Source of the DNA: Symbiodinium sp. CCMP2592
Taxonomy: Eukaryota; Sar; Dinophyceae; Suessiales; Symbiodiniaceae
Assembly (NCBI GenBank): GCA_905221615.1
Contig: CAJNDT010005556.1
Coordinates: forward strand, 1,974,691 to 2,038,690
Length of the DNA stretch: 64,000 nt
Direction of reading: 5' to 3'
The position numbers and the translations under genes were made by a program. Each line of letters opens with the position of its first letter. Position 1 is the stretch's first letter. Shown piece after piece: positions 1 through 9,548 of this stretch. The notes beneath the pieces were generated by a model. The model was not told where the DNA came from and did not search any database. It worked only from the letters and a program-made list of their open reading frames with translations.

Positions 1-161
1 CAAGGGTCCCCCTGATCCTAAGTCCCATTTGGAACCCAGACCTAGACCCCCGGGAGCATCCAAAAAGTAGATCCCTTTTTGGGGGGTTCCTGTAAAGTAC
101 CCTTAGTAGTATAGGGCCCCAAATTAGGGGATCTACTTTCTAGATCTTTCCGGGGGTCTGG

Positions 162-268
162 GAGGTTCCATATATAGTACCATTGTGGAATTAGGTCCCC
201 AAAGCCGTAATATGCATGGATGGTCTTTTCGGTACCTAATTCCACAATGGTAGTATATATGGAGCCTC
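162..268. mobile_element. MITE-like inverted repeat, family H
   Basis: Two near-perfect arms of about 35 bases (from 162 and ending near 268) share the block TATATAGTACCATTGTGGAA and its reverse complement, around a short centre. No coding capacity. The arrangement is that of a small non-autonomous DNA transposon; the family is not named. Confidence 0.55.
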
Positions 269-297
269 TAGGGAATTTCATTCTGCAGCCTACAAAT

Positions 298-398
298 GGG
301 TCGTTGTCAAATTTAGGGTCCCTTTCTGGGTACCCCAAACAGTAGGTGCCTTATTACATTCAAGACCCAAAAAGGGACCATCATTGTGACAACCGCCC
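298..398. mobile_element. MITE-like inverted repeat, family F, copy 1
   Basis: The ends read GGTCGTTGTCAAA and the complementary TTGTGACAACC, with inner arms AGGGTCCCTTTCTGGG and CCAAAAAGGGACC. A second copy lies at 2,994-3,093 and a fragment near 6,237. About 100 bases, non-coding. Confidence 0.55.
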
Positions 399-654
399 AA
401 ATGTCAATTGACAAAGCACGCCGCACCGAAACAAGCAAAGACATCAAACAGACAGGCCAACAGACATAAACAAAAAAATACAGTAACACAAACACACAAC
501 CAAGCAATCAATCAACCTATCTATCTGTCTATCGCTCCATCAATCAAGCAATAAGACAAAAAGGCAAGCAGGCAAGCGAGCAAGCAAGCAAGCAACACTT
601 CTTCTCCCCCAGAGCTCGAAATCCCTCTGGCAAATGGGCCCTAGACGTGACCCC

Positions 655-945
655 AGTCCCGAAACCCTAAGCCCTAAACGGGCCCCTAAACCTTAAAAAC
701 CTAAAGCTTACACCCCCAAACCCTATAAAGCCTAAGCTCCCAAGCCCTAAGTCCCTAAGCCGCTACACCCTAAGACCCTAAGTCCCGAAACCCTAAACCC
801 ACAAATCCTAAACCCCTAAAACCATCTAAAACCCTAAGTCCCTAAACCCCTAAACCCCTAAACCCTAAGACCCTAATCCCTGAAACCCTAAAACCCTAAA
901 CCCCTAAACCCTAAAACCTTAAACCCCCAAAACCCCGAAGCCGAA
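655..945. repeat. Degenerate CCCTAAA telomere-like array
   Basis: Many irregular copies of CCCTAAA or CCCTAAG, mixed with variants, in the C-rich orientation. From about 1,075 the orientation flips to TTTAGGG. This C-rich to G-rich order is the reverse of what an end-to-end telomere fusion would give on this strand. Confidence 0.7.
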
Positions 946-1026
946 GCCTTCATCCCGGGCAGGCATGGCAGAGAGGGATCTCGGCTCTGCAGGGGCTCGC
1001 CCCACTTGGCGATCAAAAGGCCCATC

Positions 1027-1527
1027 GCAAGGTGGGACAGTAAAGGCCCTAAGTAGGGATTCGGGGTTCATAGGGTTTGGGTCTGGGGTTTAGGGGTTTA
1101 GGGTTTAGAGTTCAGGGTTTAGGGTTTAGGGGCTTTGCAAGGTGGGACAGTAAAGGCCCTAAGTTCGGGTTTTATAGGGTTTGGGTCTGGGGTTTATAGG
1201 GTTTGGGTCTGGGGTTTAGGGGTTTAGGGGTTTAGGGTTTAGAGTTCAGGGTTTAGGGTTTAGGGGCTTTGCAAGGTGGGACAGTAAAGGCCCTAAGTTC
1301 GGGTTTTATAGGGTTTGGGTCTGGGGTTTATAGGGTTTGGGTCTGGGGTTTAGGGGTTTAGGGGTTTAGGGTTTAGAGTTCAGGGTTTAGGGTTTAGGGG
1401 CTTTGCAAGGTGGGACAGTAAAGGCCCTAAGTTCGGGTTTTATAGGGTTTGGGTCTGGGGTTTATAGGGTTTGGGTCTGGGGTTTAGGGGTTTAGGGGTT
1501 TAGGGTTTAGGGTTTAGGGTTGATTGG
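1027..1527. repeat. Tandem array, ~134-bp unit rich in TTTAGGG
   Basis: The marker GCAAGGTGGGACAG recurs at about 1,027, 1,137, 1,271 and 1,405. Each is followed by AAAGGCCCTAAG and then by TTTAGGG variants. Later units repeat every 134 bases; the first is shorter (110). Confidence 0.75.
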
Positions 1528-1643
1528 GGTAGCTTCGTGTCCTGGGCTAGTACACCCTAAAGTTCCCTAAAGGCCCTGGACAGTCAACCTATTGGATTTC
1601 TTCTGTAGCAACCCTTATTGTAAGGATTCAAGAACCCTAAACC

Positions 1644-1768
1644 CTACTTGGAGGATCATGGGACTTAGTAAGAAAGGTTATGAGTACCTTAATTGGGGTT
1701 ATAAGTAGTTATACGTATAGTTGCCCTGCTTATAACCCTAGTTACTAAGTCCCATGAACCTTTAAGTA
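1644..1768. mobile_element. MITE-like inverted repeat, family E, copy 1
   Basis: The left end CTACTTGGAGGATCATGGGA is matched by the right end TCCCATGAACCTTTAAGTA, with inner arms GACTTAGTAA and TTACTAAGTC. Related copies lie at 7,121-7,245 and 11,011-11,114. Non-coding, about 125 bases. Confidence 0.6.
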
Positions 1769-1918
1769 AACCTTTGCAGTAACTGTAAGCCTGCACCCTA
1801 AACCTTTGCAGTAACCCTAAGGGTCCAAGTAGTCCTTATTTATGGTTTTTGGTACCTAGTAAGGCCCAAAGTCCTATAATGGGGCCTTACAAGGTCGGCT
1901 TTCAGGAGCCCTAAACCA

Positions 1919-2120
1919 CCCAGAGACTCCAATACCCCTGTACCCAGAGACTCTGAATACCTAGGGTTCCTTAAAGGGATCTATAAGGGATCTATATAGG
2001 GTTTAGGGTTTAGGGGACTCCAATATACCCCTTAATTAAGGAGTATACCATAAGTTATAGTAGGATCCTTAGTATGATTTACAGAATATTCCTTAATTAA
2101 AGGTTATTGGAGTCTCTGGG
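1919..2120. mobile_element. MITE-like element, family A (compound copy)
   Basis: It begins CCCAGAGACTCCAATA and ends with the complement TATTGGAGTCTCTGGG. A second left end (GACTCCAATATACCCC) at about 2,016 suggests a nested or rearranged copy. The interior carries TTAATTAAGG near both ends, as in the copies at 5,012, 5,220 and 42,679. Confidence 0.6.
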
Positions 2121-2708
2121 CAGAGGTCATTTCCTGCTGCGGTGCGCAATGGCAGGCAGCATTGCAAGTCCTGGCGGAGATTGCAAAGCATGCAGTGCCC
2201 AACGTCTCTGAGCCATTGTTGAGCATTTTGGTCTCAAAACCCTAAACTCTACCTACACGGTCATACCTAATTACCCTTTCTTTAAGGTACTTGCTTTTCT
2301 GAATATAGATCCAATCCATAGAGCAAGGAACCTGAAAAATGTGTAGGGTTATGACCCTCTATGTAAACCCCTGGGCCAGCGTCTCAAGACTGTGTTTTTT
2401 CCAAAGGTTTACCTGAACCCAACCCCGAAGCCTGCCCAGAGATGGCTTATATTACATATTATGATTTAAGCTGTATTCCTTAATGAAGGGGTATTGGGTT
2501 TTTGAGTACATGTACAGGCTTTGCGAAGTCCAACGTAGGTCTTTGTGCTCTTTGCCTACAAGTACTGGGCTTTGGAGTACCGTACTTTAATACTTTTTTG
2601 GGACCTGTTACTTAGAGGGAACCATTATGAAATGAAAGTCTATACTTTTTGCTCCCGGGTTACTTCAAAGCCCAGAGTATTCCAGCCCTTCAGCATTTCG
2701 TTTTCGCA

Positions 2709-2811
2709 GGTAGATGATATAACTCCTGCATGACCTTAAGGACCCTAAGCTATGGGAATTATGGTATATTCCTTATCATGGGTAATGCATGATTTATATC
2801 ATCAACCGTAG
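2709..2811. mobile_element. MITE-like inverted repeat, family D, copy 1
   Basis: The right end ATTTATATCATCAACCGTAG pairs with a left end around GTAGATGATATAACTCC. The centre matches the fuller copy at 9,442-9,548 (CATGACCTTAAGGACCCTAA). The left terminal bases have diverged. Confidence 0.55.
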
Positions 2812-2993
2812 TTCTACTGGCCCTAAACCCCAAACCCTAAACCCTAACGTAGTCGTCCCTAAGTGGCCTTGCCGTGTGTCGTCGTTCTCTCCAGGGGATT
2901 CGTCTCTGCTCACGCCGGTACCTTAAGGTTTAGGGTTTAGTGTTTAGCGATTAAGGGCGACATGAACCTGAAAAAGGGCTTCAGGTTCAAAAA

Positions 2994-3093
2994 GGTGGTG
3001 GTCGAAATTATGGTCCCTTTTTGGGTACCCCAAGTATTAGGTGCCGTACGATATTAAGGACCCAAAAAGGGACCCTAATTTTGACAACCACCC
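2994..3093. mobile_element. MITE-like inverted repeat, family F, copy 2
   Basis: The ends GGTGGTGGTCGAAATTATGG and AATTTTGACAACCACC are complementary apart from a few bases, and the centre contains TTTTTGGGTACCCCAA. It matches the element at 298-398. Confidence 0.55.
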
Positions 3094-3290
3094 ATATAGT
3101 GATTTATAATATGAGGCTATAGCGCTCCAACTTATAAGGGCCAATTGGTCCCCAAGGTGTGCTGCACCTTCGCCTCAGTTTTGTAAACAGCACAACTGGG
3201 GAGTTTCCGAAAATGGGGGACTTTACAATAGTACCCTAAATAGTAGGGTTCTTATTATCAGGACCCTCAAAATAAGGTTTCCCAACTCAG

Positions 3291-5035
3291 GTTTATGGCT
3301 TCAGTGCAGCCATCACTTCCTGTGAGCGTGGAAGGCAGTGGCACTCGGCACTCCATCTGCTTTCGGAGATGGGGTCGCTGCGGACTGCGCCCAACGTCTT
3401 CAGCTGCAGTGCCACTATCAGTGCCTAGGTTCTTGAGTAGTATCACTTTGCATCCTTTTGCCCTTTTTAGTTAGGGCTTTCCTTTTTAAAATTGAATATT
3501 CAGGAACCTAGGTGCTTGTGAGAAGGGCGGCGAATGGCAGATGGCTTTGCTTCTGCTGTCAGGAATGCTTCTCGAGTCTATCCTGCCAAATGTCTTCACC
3601 TTCAGTGCTGCTATCAGCGCCTGCGAGAAGGGGAGCAGATGGCAGATGGCCTTGCTGCTGCTTTCAGAAATGCCATCTGCCCGCGTGGCTCCCGACAGGG
3701 TTAGCTTCAACGCGGCGATCAGTGCGTGTGAGAAACTGGGTAGTTCAGCAGTACCGTGTTGCCCTTTTCGGTTGGGGATCTTCTTGAGGGAAACTGAAAG
3801 GTAAAGGGGAAAAGGAGGGAGCCTTAATGGGGACCCTTACCCTACAAGGGGCTATATAATGGGTATATAATGTATATAGTAGCTATAATAAGGGTATATA
3901 CCTAGGGGTCCTTATTAAGGGTCCCTCCTTTTACCCTTGGAGAAAAGTAAGAGCAAGGGTACGCTTACAGTACGATTTCAAGGCGACTTGGGAACCCAGG
4001 AAAAGGGCCGAGTGGCAGATGGCCTTGGCACTGCTGTCAGCGATGCAGGACGCCACCGTCGCCCCCAACGACCGTACCTTCAATGCGGTCATCAGCGCAT
4101 GTGAGACTGGGTTTTTTTAGAGTTTCATTCAACTTACCATAACATGGATCTTTAGTAAACATTATGAGATGGTTTCTTTATTATAGTGACTTAGATTAGC
4201 CTCCTTAACAAGAACCCAGGAGAAGGGTGGGGAGTGGGTGCTGGCTCTATCTCTGCTCTCGCAAATGCCCCAAAAACGTGTCATGCCGGATGCGATTAGC
4301 TTCAATGCGAGCATCAGTGCATGTGACTAGGTAGGCCTTTGGGACATTTTATATTTTCCCTTATTGGGCTTAATAGGACCCTATTTACGAATATTTTTCA
4401 GAGGCTTTAAGGGGCCAAGCTAGGTGAGAAGCGCGGGGAGTGGCAGGCGGCCTTGTCCTTGCTGGCCGAGATGCTTTCAGCCAGGATGTCGCCAAACACA
4501 GTCAGCTTGAGTGCCCTAGGATGTAGTACCCTTAGGGATCCTTTAAAGGGTTCCTTAAAGGGATCTATAAGGGTTCTATAAAGGGTTTAGGGTTTCCGAA
4601 AATTAGGGGCTAGGATGCCCAGTAGTACCCTTATTCCCTTTTTGTAGTCCTAGGTTCCTTATAAAGTTACCCAATACCAAAAAGAGAGGCCTTTTTATTC
4701 TTAGGTTACTGGGTATCCTAGGTGCCGGCATCAGTGCGTGTGAGAAAGCTGGTGAATGGCAGGTTGCCCTGTACCTCTTGTCACAGATGCCGGCTGCAGA
4801 GATTCTACCCGATCAAGTCAGTTTCAGCGCAGGCATCAGCGCATGTGAGAAGGCCGGCAAGTGGGCGCTGGCCCTGCAAATTCTGTCGCACATGTCCGCA
4901 GCCCAAGTACTGCCTGACGATATCATCTTCAATGCCTGCATCGGTGCCTGCGCGAAAGGCGAAAAGTTTCCACTTGAACAGGAAAGGCGACGAAAGCCTC
5001 AGACCTCACACCCCAGAGACTCCAATATCCCTTAA
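3291..5035 (+). CDS. PPR protein gene, six exons, 5' end not found
   Basis: Pentatricopeptide repeat (PPR) gene. PPR proteins usually bind organellar RNA. Exons read as 3291-3420, 3512-3731, 4000-4102, 4221-4322, 4424-4510 and 4722-~4960. Spliced, they give about eight repeats of roughly 35 residues, with the helix pattern ISACEK, two variable residues, W, then AL.LLS.M, then P..(V/I)SF. The junctions fall at or next to the ISACEK block, and the frame is kept across five junctions using GT or GA donors and AG acceptors. Exon 4221-4322 is one base short of the expected register near 4,230, so the gene may carry a frameshift or a sequencing error. No initiator Met or targeting peptide was found upstream; the exon at 3,291 follows an AG. 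The open frame of the last exon runs into an inverted-repeat element at 5,012 and stops at 5,035, so the C terminus is uncertain and the gene may be a fragment. Confidence 0.8.
3421..3511 (+). mobile_element. Introner-like intron 1 (TSD GTGC)
   Basis: An intron of 91 bases whose body has inverted ends CTAGGTTC and GAACCTAG, flanked by the direct repeat GTGC. The left GTGC supplies the GT donor and the right element end supplies the AG acceptor. Splicing restores one GTGC and the frame of ISACEK. Confidence 0.75.
3732..3999 (+). mobile_element. Introner-like intron 2 (GA donor)
   Basis: An intron of 268 bases beginning GAAACTGGGTAG and ending GGGAACCCAG, followed by GAAAAGG. The ends CTGGGT and ACCCAG are inverted. 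GA-AG splicing keeps the PPR frame. It is longer than the others because a second inverted-repeat element (3,801-3,938) lies inside it. Confidence 0.65.
3801..3938. mobile_element. MITE-like element, family C, nested in intron 2
   Basis: The arms GTAAAGGGGAAAAGGAGGGA and GGTCCCTCCTTTTACCC enclose a TATATAATGGGTATATA-rich centre. A close relative lies at 11,816-11,949. Here it sits wholly within the second PPR intron. Confidence 0.6.
4103..4220 (+). mobile_element. Introner-like intron 3 (TSD GAGA)
   Basis: An intron of 118 bases with inverted ends CTGGGTTT and AACCCAG, flanked by GAGA on both sides. The GA donor comes from the duplicated target site; the acceptor is the terminal AG of the element. 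Confidence 0.7.
4323..4423 (+). mobile_element. Introner-like intron 4 (TSD GTGA)
   Basis: An intron of 101 bases, starting GTGACTAGGT and ending AAGCTAG before GTGAGAAG. The direct repeat GTGA flanks inverted ends CTAG, giving a GT donor and AG acceptor. Confidence 0.7.
4511..4721 (+). mobile_element. Introner-like intron 5 (TSD GTGCC)
   Basis: An intron of 211 bases starting GTGCCCTAGGATG and ending GGTATCCTAG before GTGCCGG. The direct repeat is GTGCC and the inverted ends are CTAGGAT and ATCCTAG. The centre contains telomere-like and AGGGATCTATAAGG repeats. Confidence 0.7.
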
Positions 5036-5124
5036 CTAAGGAATAGTCCTTAAATCATATTAAGGATCCTACTATAATTTAAGGTATATATTCCTTAATT
5101 AAGGGGTATATTGGAGTCTCTGGG
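5012..5124. mobile_element. MITE-like element, family A, 113 bp
   Basis: A complete copy: CCCAGAGACTCCAATA at the left, TATTGGAGTCTCTGGG at the right, inner AACTAAGGAAT and ATTCCTTAATTAAGG. It overlaps the open frame at the end of the last PPR exon. Confidence 0.7.
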
Positions 5125-5219
5125 ACCCTGGAGCATTTTCTCAGAGCCCCGGCCCACGTCTGGAAGCCTATAGCTCGTGGACTCGGGACCAATCGAAGTC
5201 TCTTGACTCTTAGCCATCA

Positions 5220-5329
5220 CCCAGAGACTCCAATATGCCTTAGTTAAGGAAAATTCCGTAAATTATAGTAGGATCCCTAATATGATTTAAGGAATATTCC
5301 TTTAATTAAGGGATATTGGAGTCTCTGGG
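5220..5329. mobile_element. MITE-like element, family A, 110 bp
   Basis: Same 16-base inverted ends as the element about 100 bases to the left, same orientation of the asymmetric centre (ATAGTAGGATCC). Two complete copies in 320 bases suggest a favoured insertion area. Confidence 0.7.
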
Positions 5330-6127
5330 GCAAGCTTACCCCAGTGTGATGCCGGACCCTGGGATCCTTCAGATCGATCCACTGGTGGGGGCTCCTGATG
5401 CAGGTAGTCGTCCCTAGGCACCAAAACCCCGAAACCCTGAAACCCCAAAGAAGCTCCAAACCCCTAAAGGCTAAAGTCCCAAAGACCTAGAACCTTAACC
5501 CCTCCTCTACAAAAAATCACGAGCACCATAATTGCTTTCATAGCCCATTTTTTTCCTGTGTCTTTGTGCAGGTTTCAATTAGCACTACACCCTGTACCCC
5601 TAAACCCTTAAACCCCCTGAACCCCTAAACCCCTAAATCCCTAAACCCTTAAATCCCTAAACCCTGAACTCCTAAACCCTAAAACCCCTAAATCCCTAAC
5701 CCCTCAAACCTCTAAACCCCTACGATAAGGGTCCAAGTAGTCCTTATTTATGGTTTTGGGGTACCAAATAAGGCCCTAAAGTCCTATAATAGGGAGTACC
5801 TGGACCCTCTGGGCTATAGAAACCAACAGAACAAGGTTGTGCCTCGGCCGGAAGCCCTGGAAATGGGCCTGCGACATTCACTGAAGGCGGGCGCGTGTCG
5901 TTGCATCGAAGTGTGGGTCCCAAAGACTCCTGACATTTGGGGGTTTCCGAAAACAAGGTTCCTTTAAGGCTTCCTTTAAAGGGGTTTGGGGTTTCTTGAA
6001 GGGTTCCTTTAAAGGGCTTTATATGGGGTTTAGAGTTTCCGAAAATTAGGGGTACCTCATTTTGGGGTCCTTATAATAAGGAACCTACTATGTACTACAT
6101 TAGGATCCCTTATTTTCGGAAACTCCC

Positions 6128-6211
6128 ATGTACCCATATAGTAGGTACTTAGGCCTTAAAGTACCCAAATCGGGACCCCTTTAAGGCCTAAGTACCTACT
6201 ATATGGGTACA
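6128..6211. mobile_element. Near-perfect long palindrome, family B
   Basis: About 35 bases from CATGTACCCATATAGTAGG are repeated as a perfect reverse complement ending at 6,211, around a ~14-base centre. The same arms occur in the element at 45,297-45,399. The absence of mismatches suggests recent insertion or ongoing correction. Confidence 0.65.
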
Positions 6212-7012
6212 TGGAGTCTTAGGGGGGAAACATGTGGTCGTCAAAACTATGGTCCCTTTTGGGATCCCCAATATCATACGGCACCTTGTATTTACCCAGA
6301 GGGTCCAAGTACTCCCTATTATAGGACTTTAGGGCCTTACTTGGTAGCACTGCTGCTTGGTCTTGCTTTTCTTTCTAGGGGCCTAAGTTCAGTGTAGTTA
6401 ACCCCCTGAACCTTAAACTCCAAAAGCCTCAAACGCTCGACGCTTCCAAGCCCTGAACCGTGAGGCCAGCAGCACGCCGCCTCAGGTGCCGGGTCTCGAA
6501 TCATGCAGGTGGTTAGCAAATCAATAGGTTATCAGTTATTAGTTCTACCAGGGGATCCAAAAGCCGGCTGCTTAAGGAGTCATACCATATAATGAAGTGG
6601 TCATAACCTACACATTTGTGGGTTTGGGGATACAGGTATCAGTTATGAAATCTACTGGACTCTATTGCAGTTGGTGTATCACGATTTTTGGACGTACGGT
6701 TAAATCCTCAAGTGGGATCTAGAAAGAAGGCTGTATGCAGTCATAGTGAGTTGGAGTTATATATAGTTTTTCCCGAAACTCCGAGCCCGGAGCCCTAAAC
6801 AATCCCCAAAACACAGCCCAACCTAAAGCATTTCCGGATTTCGGAGTTCCGTTTCTCTCCAGATTGACAGCTAGCCTAAACCCAAGACCCTTTGGTTCAG
6901 GGGTGCACTCGAAGCTTATACGGTTCAGGGAAGGCTCAGAGTCAGGGGAACCGTCGAACCTCCGAAACCCACGGGTCTAGAAGCCCTAAGCCCCAGACGC
7001 TACCCTAGATTC

Positions 7013-7050
7013 AGGGTTTAGGGTTTAGGGTTTAGGGTTTAGGGTTTAGG
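7013..7050 (+). repeat. Perfect TTTAGGG run
   Basis: About five uninterrupted TTTAGGG units, the cleanest telomere-type run in the window. It lies inside the sequence, not at an end. Confidence 0.85.
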
Positions 7051-7120
7051 GCTAGATACCCCAAGCCCTGATCCCTAAACCCTAAACCCACAACCCGGAA
7101 GGCCCCAAACACTCAAAGCC

Positions 7121-7245
7121 CTACTTAAAGGATCATGAGACTTAGTAACTAGGGTTTAAAACTAAGGTAACTATACTTGTACCTGCTTATAACCCCAGCT
7201 TAGGTACTTATAACCTTACTTACTAAGTCCCATGATCCTCCAAGT
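7121..7245. mobile_element. MITE-like inverted repeat, family E, copy 2
   Basis: The arms CTACTTAAAGGATCATGAGA and TCCCATGATCCTCCAAGT match the ends of the element at 1,644-1,768, with the same inner ACTTAGTAA pairs. About 125 bases, non-coding. Confidence 0.6.
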
Positions 7246-8249
7246 CGTTGGGGCAATGGGCATTAGTAAGAACATCATCCAACTTCGAATCCAGCTGAGG
7301 TACAGCCCTCCCCTTGAGCCCCAATGTGGGCATCGCAAGCTGCACGGGCTGCAGTTTCTACTCACATCTGCAAAAGCCCTTTCTGGTGCCGTAAAACCTA
7401 AAGGCCGTCAACCCCCAAAGTCCGCAAACCTGAAAACGTAAACCCTGTCCCTAGACCATACAAGCTATCAGCCCTCAATCCTACAAGCCCTAAAGCCACA
7501 GCCCTAAGCCCTACACCTAAACCCTCAACCCTCAACCCTGAACCCTAAAACCTGAACCCTAACCTAAAAGCCCTAAACCCAAATAAGCTCAGCCTCAACT
7601 TGAAGAGGCGCTTGCGCGTGCCGGCTTGGTGTCTGAGGATTCCGAGGCAACACATTAAGGGTCCATGCACCTATGTACTAGGACCCCCTATAAGGTAACC
7701 CCAAAAGGAAACTACAATCAAGACTACAGGTAGCATATACTTTGGCCTAGGCCTTAAGGTCGTCCTTGTATCATAATGGTACCCTAGACCCTCAAGCCTT
7801 ATAGTCCTGATGTAGGTACATTAGGGCCAAAGTATCTCTTTTATGAGTACATGGACCCTTAGGGATAGGGAAGGATTTGTTTAGGCTTTGGGGTTCAGGA
7901 TGTTTAACAGTGTTAGTTATAGGCTCTATACTTTTGCGAAGAATATCAGTGGGTTCTGTATTTTAAGCACGGTTGTTTAATTAAGGCACTATGGATTCGA
8001 CGGGGCTGCACACATTTCTGTTAGGGTTCTAGAATCTTTTGCCCTTCGAGGGCTTCACAGCCTTGGGTGAATACTGCGTTAGATCGGGCTTGTGAATAGC
8101 CGTCGTTGGCTTATAAAGGGTCTGGGAAGTTACGTGCAGCGGTAGTATCATGGACAGCCAATCGCGCGCAGTGACGACACAACTCAGCATTGTTGCACCA
8201 CTCGCAGTACCAGCCAGCCGGCGGAACATGTCAAAAACCGTAACAGCAT

Positions 8250-8290
8250 TATTTGTCGTCGTTAGTTCTGAGAACTAACGACGACAAATA
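8250..8290. repeat. Perfect 20-bp-arm palindrome
   Basis: TATTTGTCGTCGTTAGTTCT (8,250-8,269) is followed after one base by its exact reverse complement (8,271-8,290). It is unlike the other inverted repeats here: not telomere-like, essentially no loop, and no second copy was seen. Confidence 0.9.
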
Positions 8291-8438
8291 CGAGTTATCA
8301 TGGGCATTTTTACTAAACGTTACTGTAGCTATAGTAAGATGACCATTTGAAATGGTTCGCATGCTACCGAACCAAGCAAGCGAAGGAAACTACACAGGCC
8401 TGCACGGAGACTCATGGGAATATAGACAAATGCTCTGT

Positions 8439-8547
8439 CCCTAAGGGTCCATGTACCCAAATAGTATATACTTTGGGCCCAATGTGCCTACATAGGGAGT
8501 ACTTGAAGGCCAATGTATATACTATACGAGTACATGGACCCTTGGGG
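8439..8547. mobile_element. MITE-like element, family B
   Basis: Begins CCCTAAGGGTCCATGTACCC and ends with the complement GTACATGGACCCTTGGGG. Same end sequences as 9,202-9,309 and, more loosely, 45,297-45,399. Confidence 0.6.
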
Positions 8548-9201
8548 TGTTATAGAGTAGGCGACTGCCACCGCTTCTTTTGTGTCTTGTATTCTTAGCA
8601 GCGTAGCATCTTGTCAAGAGAACATTAAATTGGCAATACCCATGCCACCTTCATACTCGCTATGGTTGATCTTACGACGACAATGATGACGACCAGTACC
8701 AATCCCTCCCTTGCACTTGTTCCTGAACTGCCAGGGACTACTGGATAGCATGGTTTCTCTGATGGGTTTGGGGGTCTTAGGGGTTTGGGGGTCTTTTGGG
8801 TTCTGAAGCGTTGACAACACATCGAACCGTTGATCGTTGCATTTTAGCATTTTGAATTTAAGGTGTAGGGCCAGAGTTTAGGATTGTAGGTAATCATAGG
8901 GTTTAGGAATTTAGGGCTTATGGGGTTTCGCACGCTTGCTCAGTCACCTTCGTTATGAAGGGAGCGCTAGCTTCATCCCTCGTTCACAGCCCTTTAAGCA
9001 AAAAACTCCAAACCTTACTATTGTTCCAAGTAACTAGGACGCTTTGCAGAGGCGATGCGGTTATCGTTAGCCTATGTGCATTCTGGTCTCGCCGTGGATG
9101 CTGCTTGGCATTCGAGCACCCAAGAGTTTAGGCTGCGAAAGAGTAGTGTTCAGACTAGGTGGCTTCCTTAACGCTGAAGAACCTACCCTTTTAAGAACTT
9201 A

Positions 9202-9309
9202 CCCTAAGGGTCCATGTACTCATATAGTAGATACATTGGCCTTAATGTAGTCCCTATATAGGTACTTTGGGCCCATGTATCTCTACATGGGGACATGGAC
9301 CCTTAGGGT
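9202..9309. mobile_element. MITE-like element, family B
   Basis: Inverted ends CCCTAAGGGTCCATGT and ACATGGGGACATGGACCCTT, with a TATAGTAGATACATTGGCC centre. Third clear copy of the family in this compartment. Confidence 0.6.
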
Positions 9310-9441
9310 TATATAATAAGGAAATCATAATAGGGAACCCTGAAAGGGTAGGGTATTCAGGGTTAAGGTTTGTCTCTTCGTGTCAGACATGGGGGTGTGG
9401 GTTGTTTGACGTTCAGGGCGTGGGCATACGGTTTGGCTGTC

Positions 9442-9548
9442 CTACGGTTGATGATATAAATCCTTCATGACCTTAAGGACCCTAAACTATGGGAATTCTG
9501 GTATATGCCTTATTATGGGTAATGCAGGATTTATATCATCAACCGTAG
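9442..9548. mobile_element. MITE-like element, family D, copy 2
   Basis: CTACGGTTGATGATATAAAT at the left is the reverse complement of the right end at 9,548. The centre CATGACCTTAAGGACCC matches 2,709-2,811. A third degenerate fragment lies near 13,320-13,385. Confidence 0.65.

Larger units (their letters stand above)
1..3290. other. Gene-poor telomere-like DNA, left end
   Basis: I see no convincing gene here. The sequence is a mix of degenerate CCCTAAA or TTTAGGG runs, simple repeats (CAAG, CAAT and TCTA runs at about 495-600) and short inverted-repeat elements listed separately. Open frames are short and repeat-derived. None of the GGCAGAGTGCC motifs that fill the gene island occur here. 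Confidence 0.7.
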
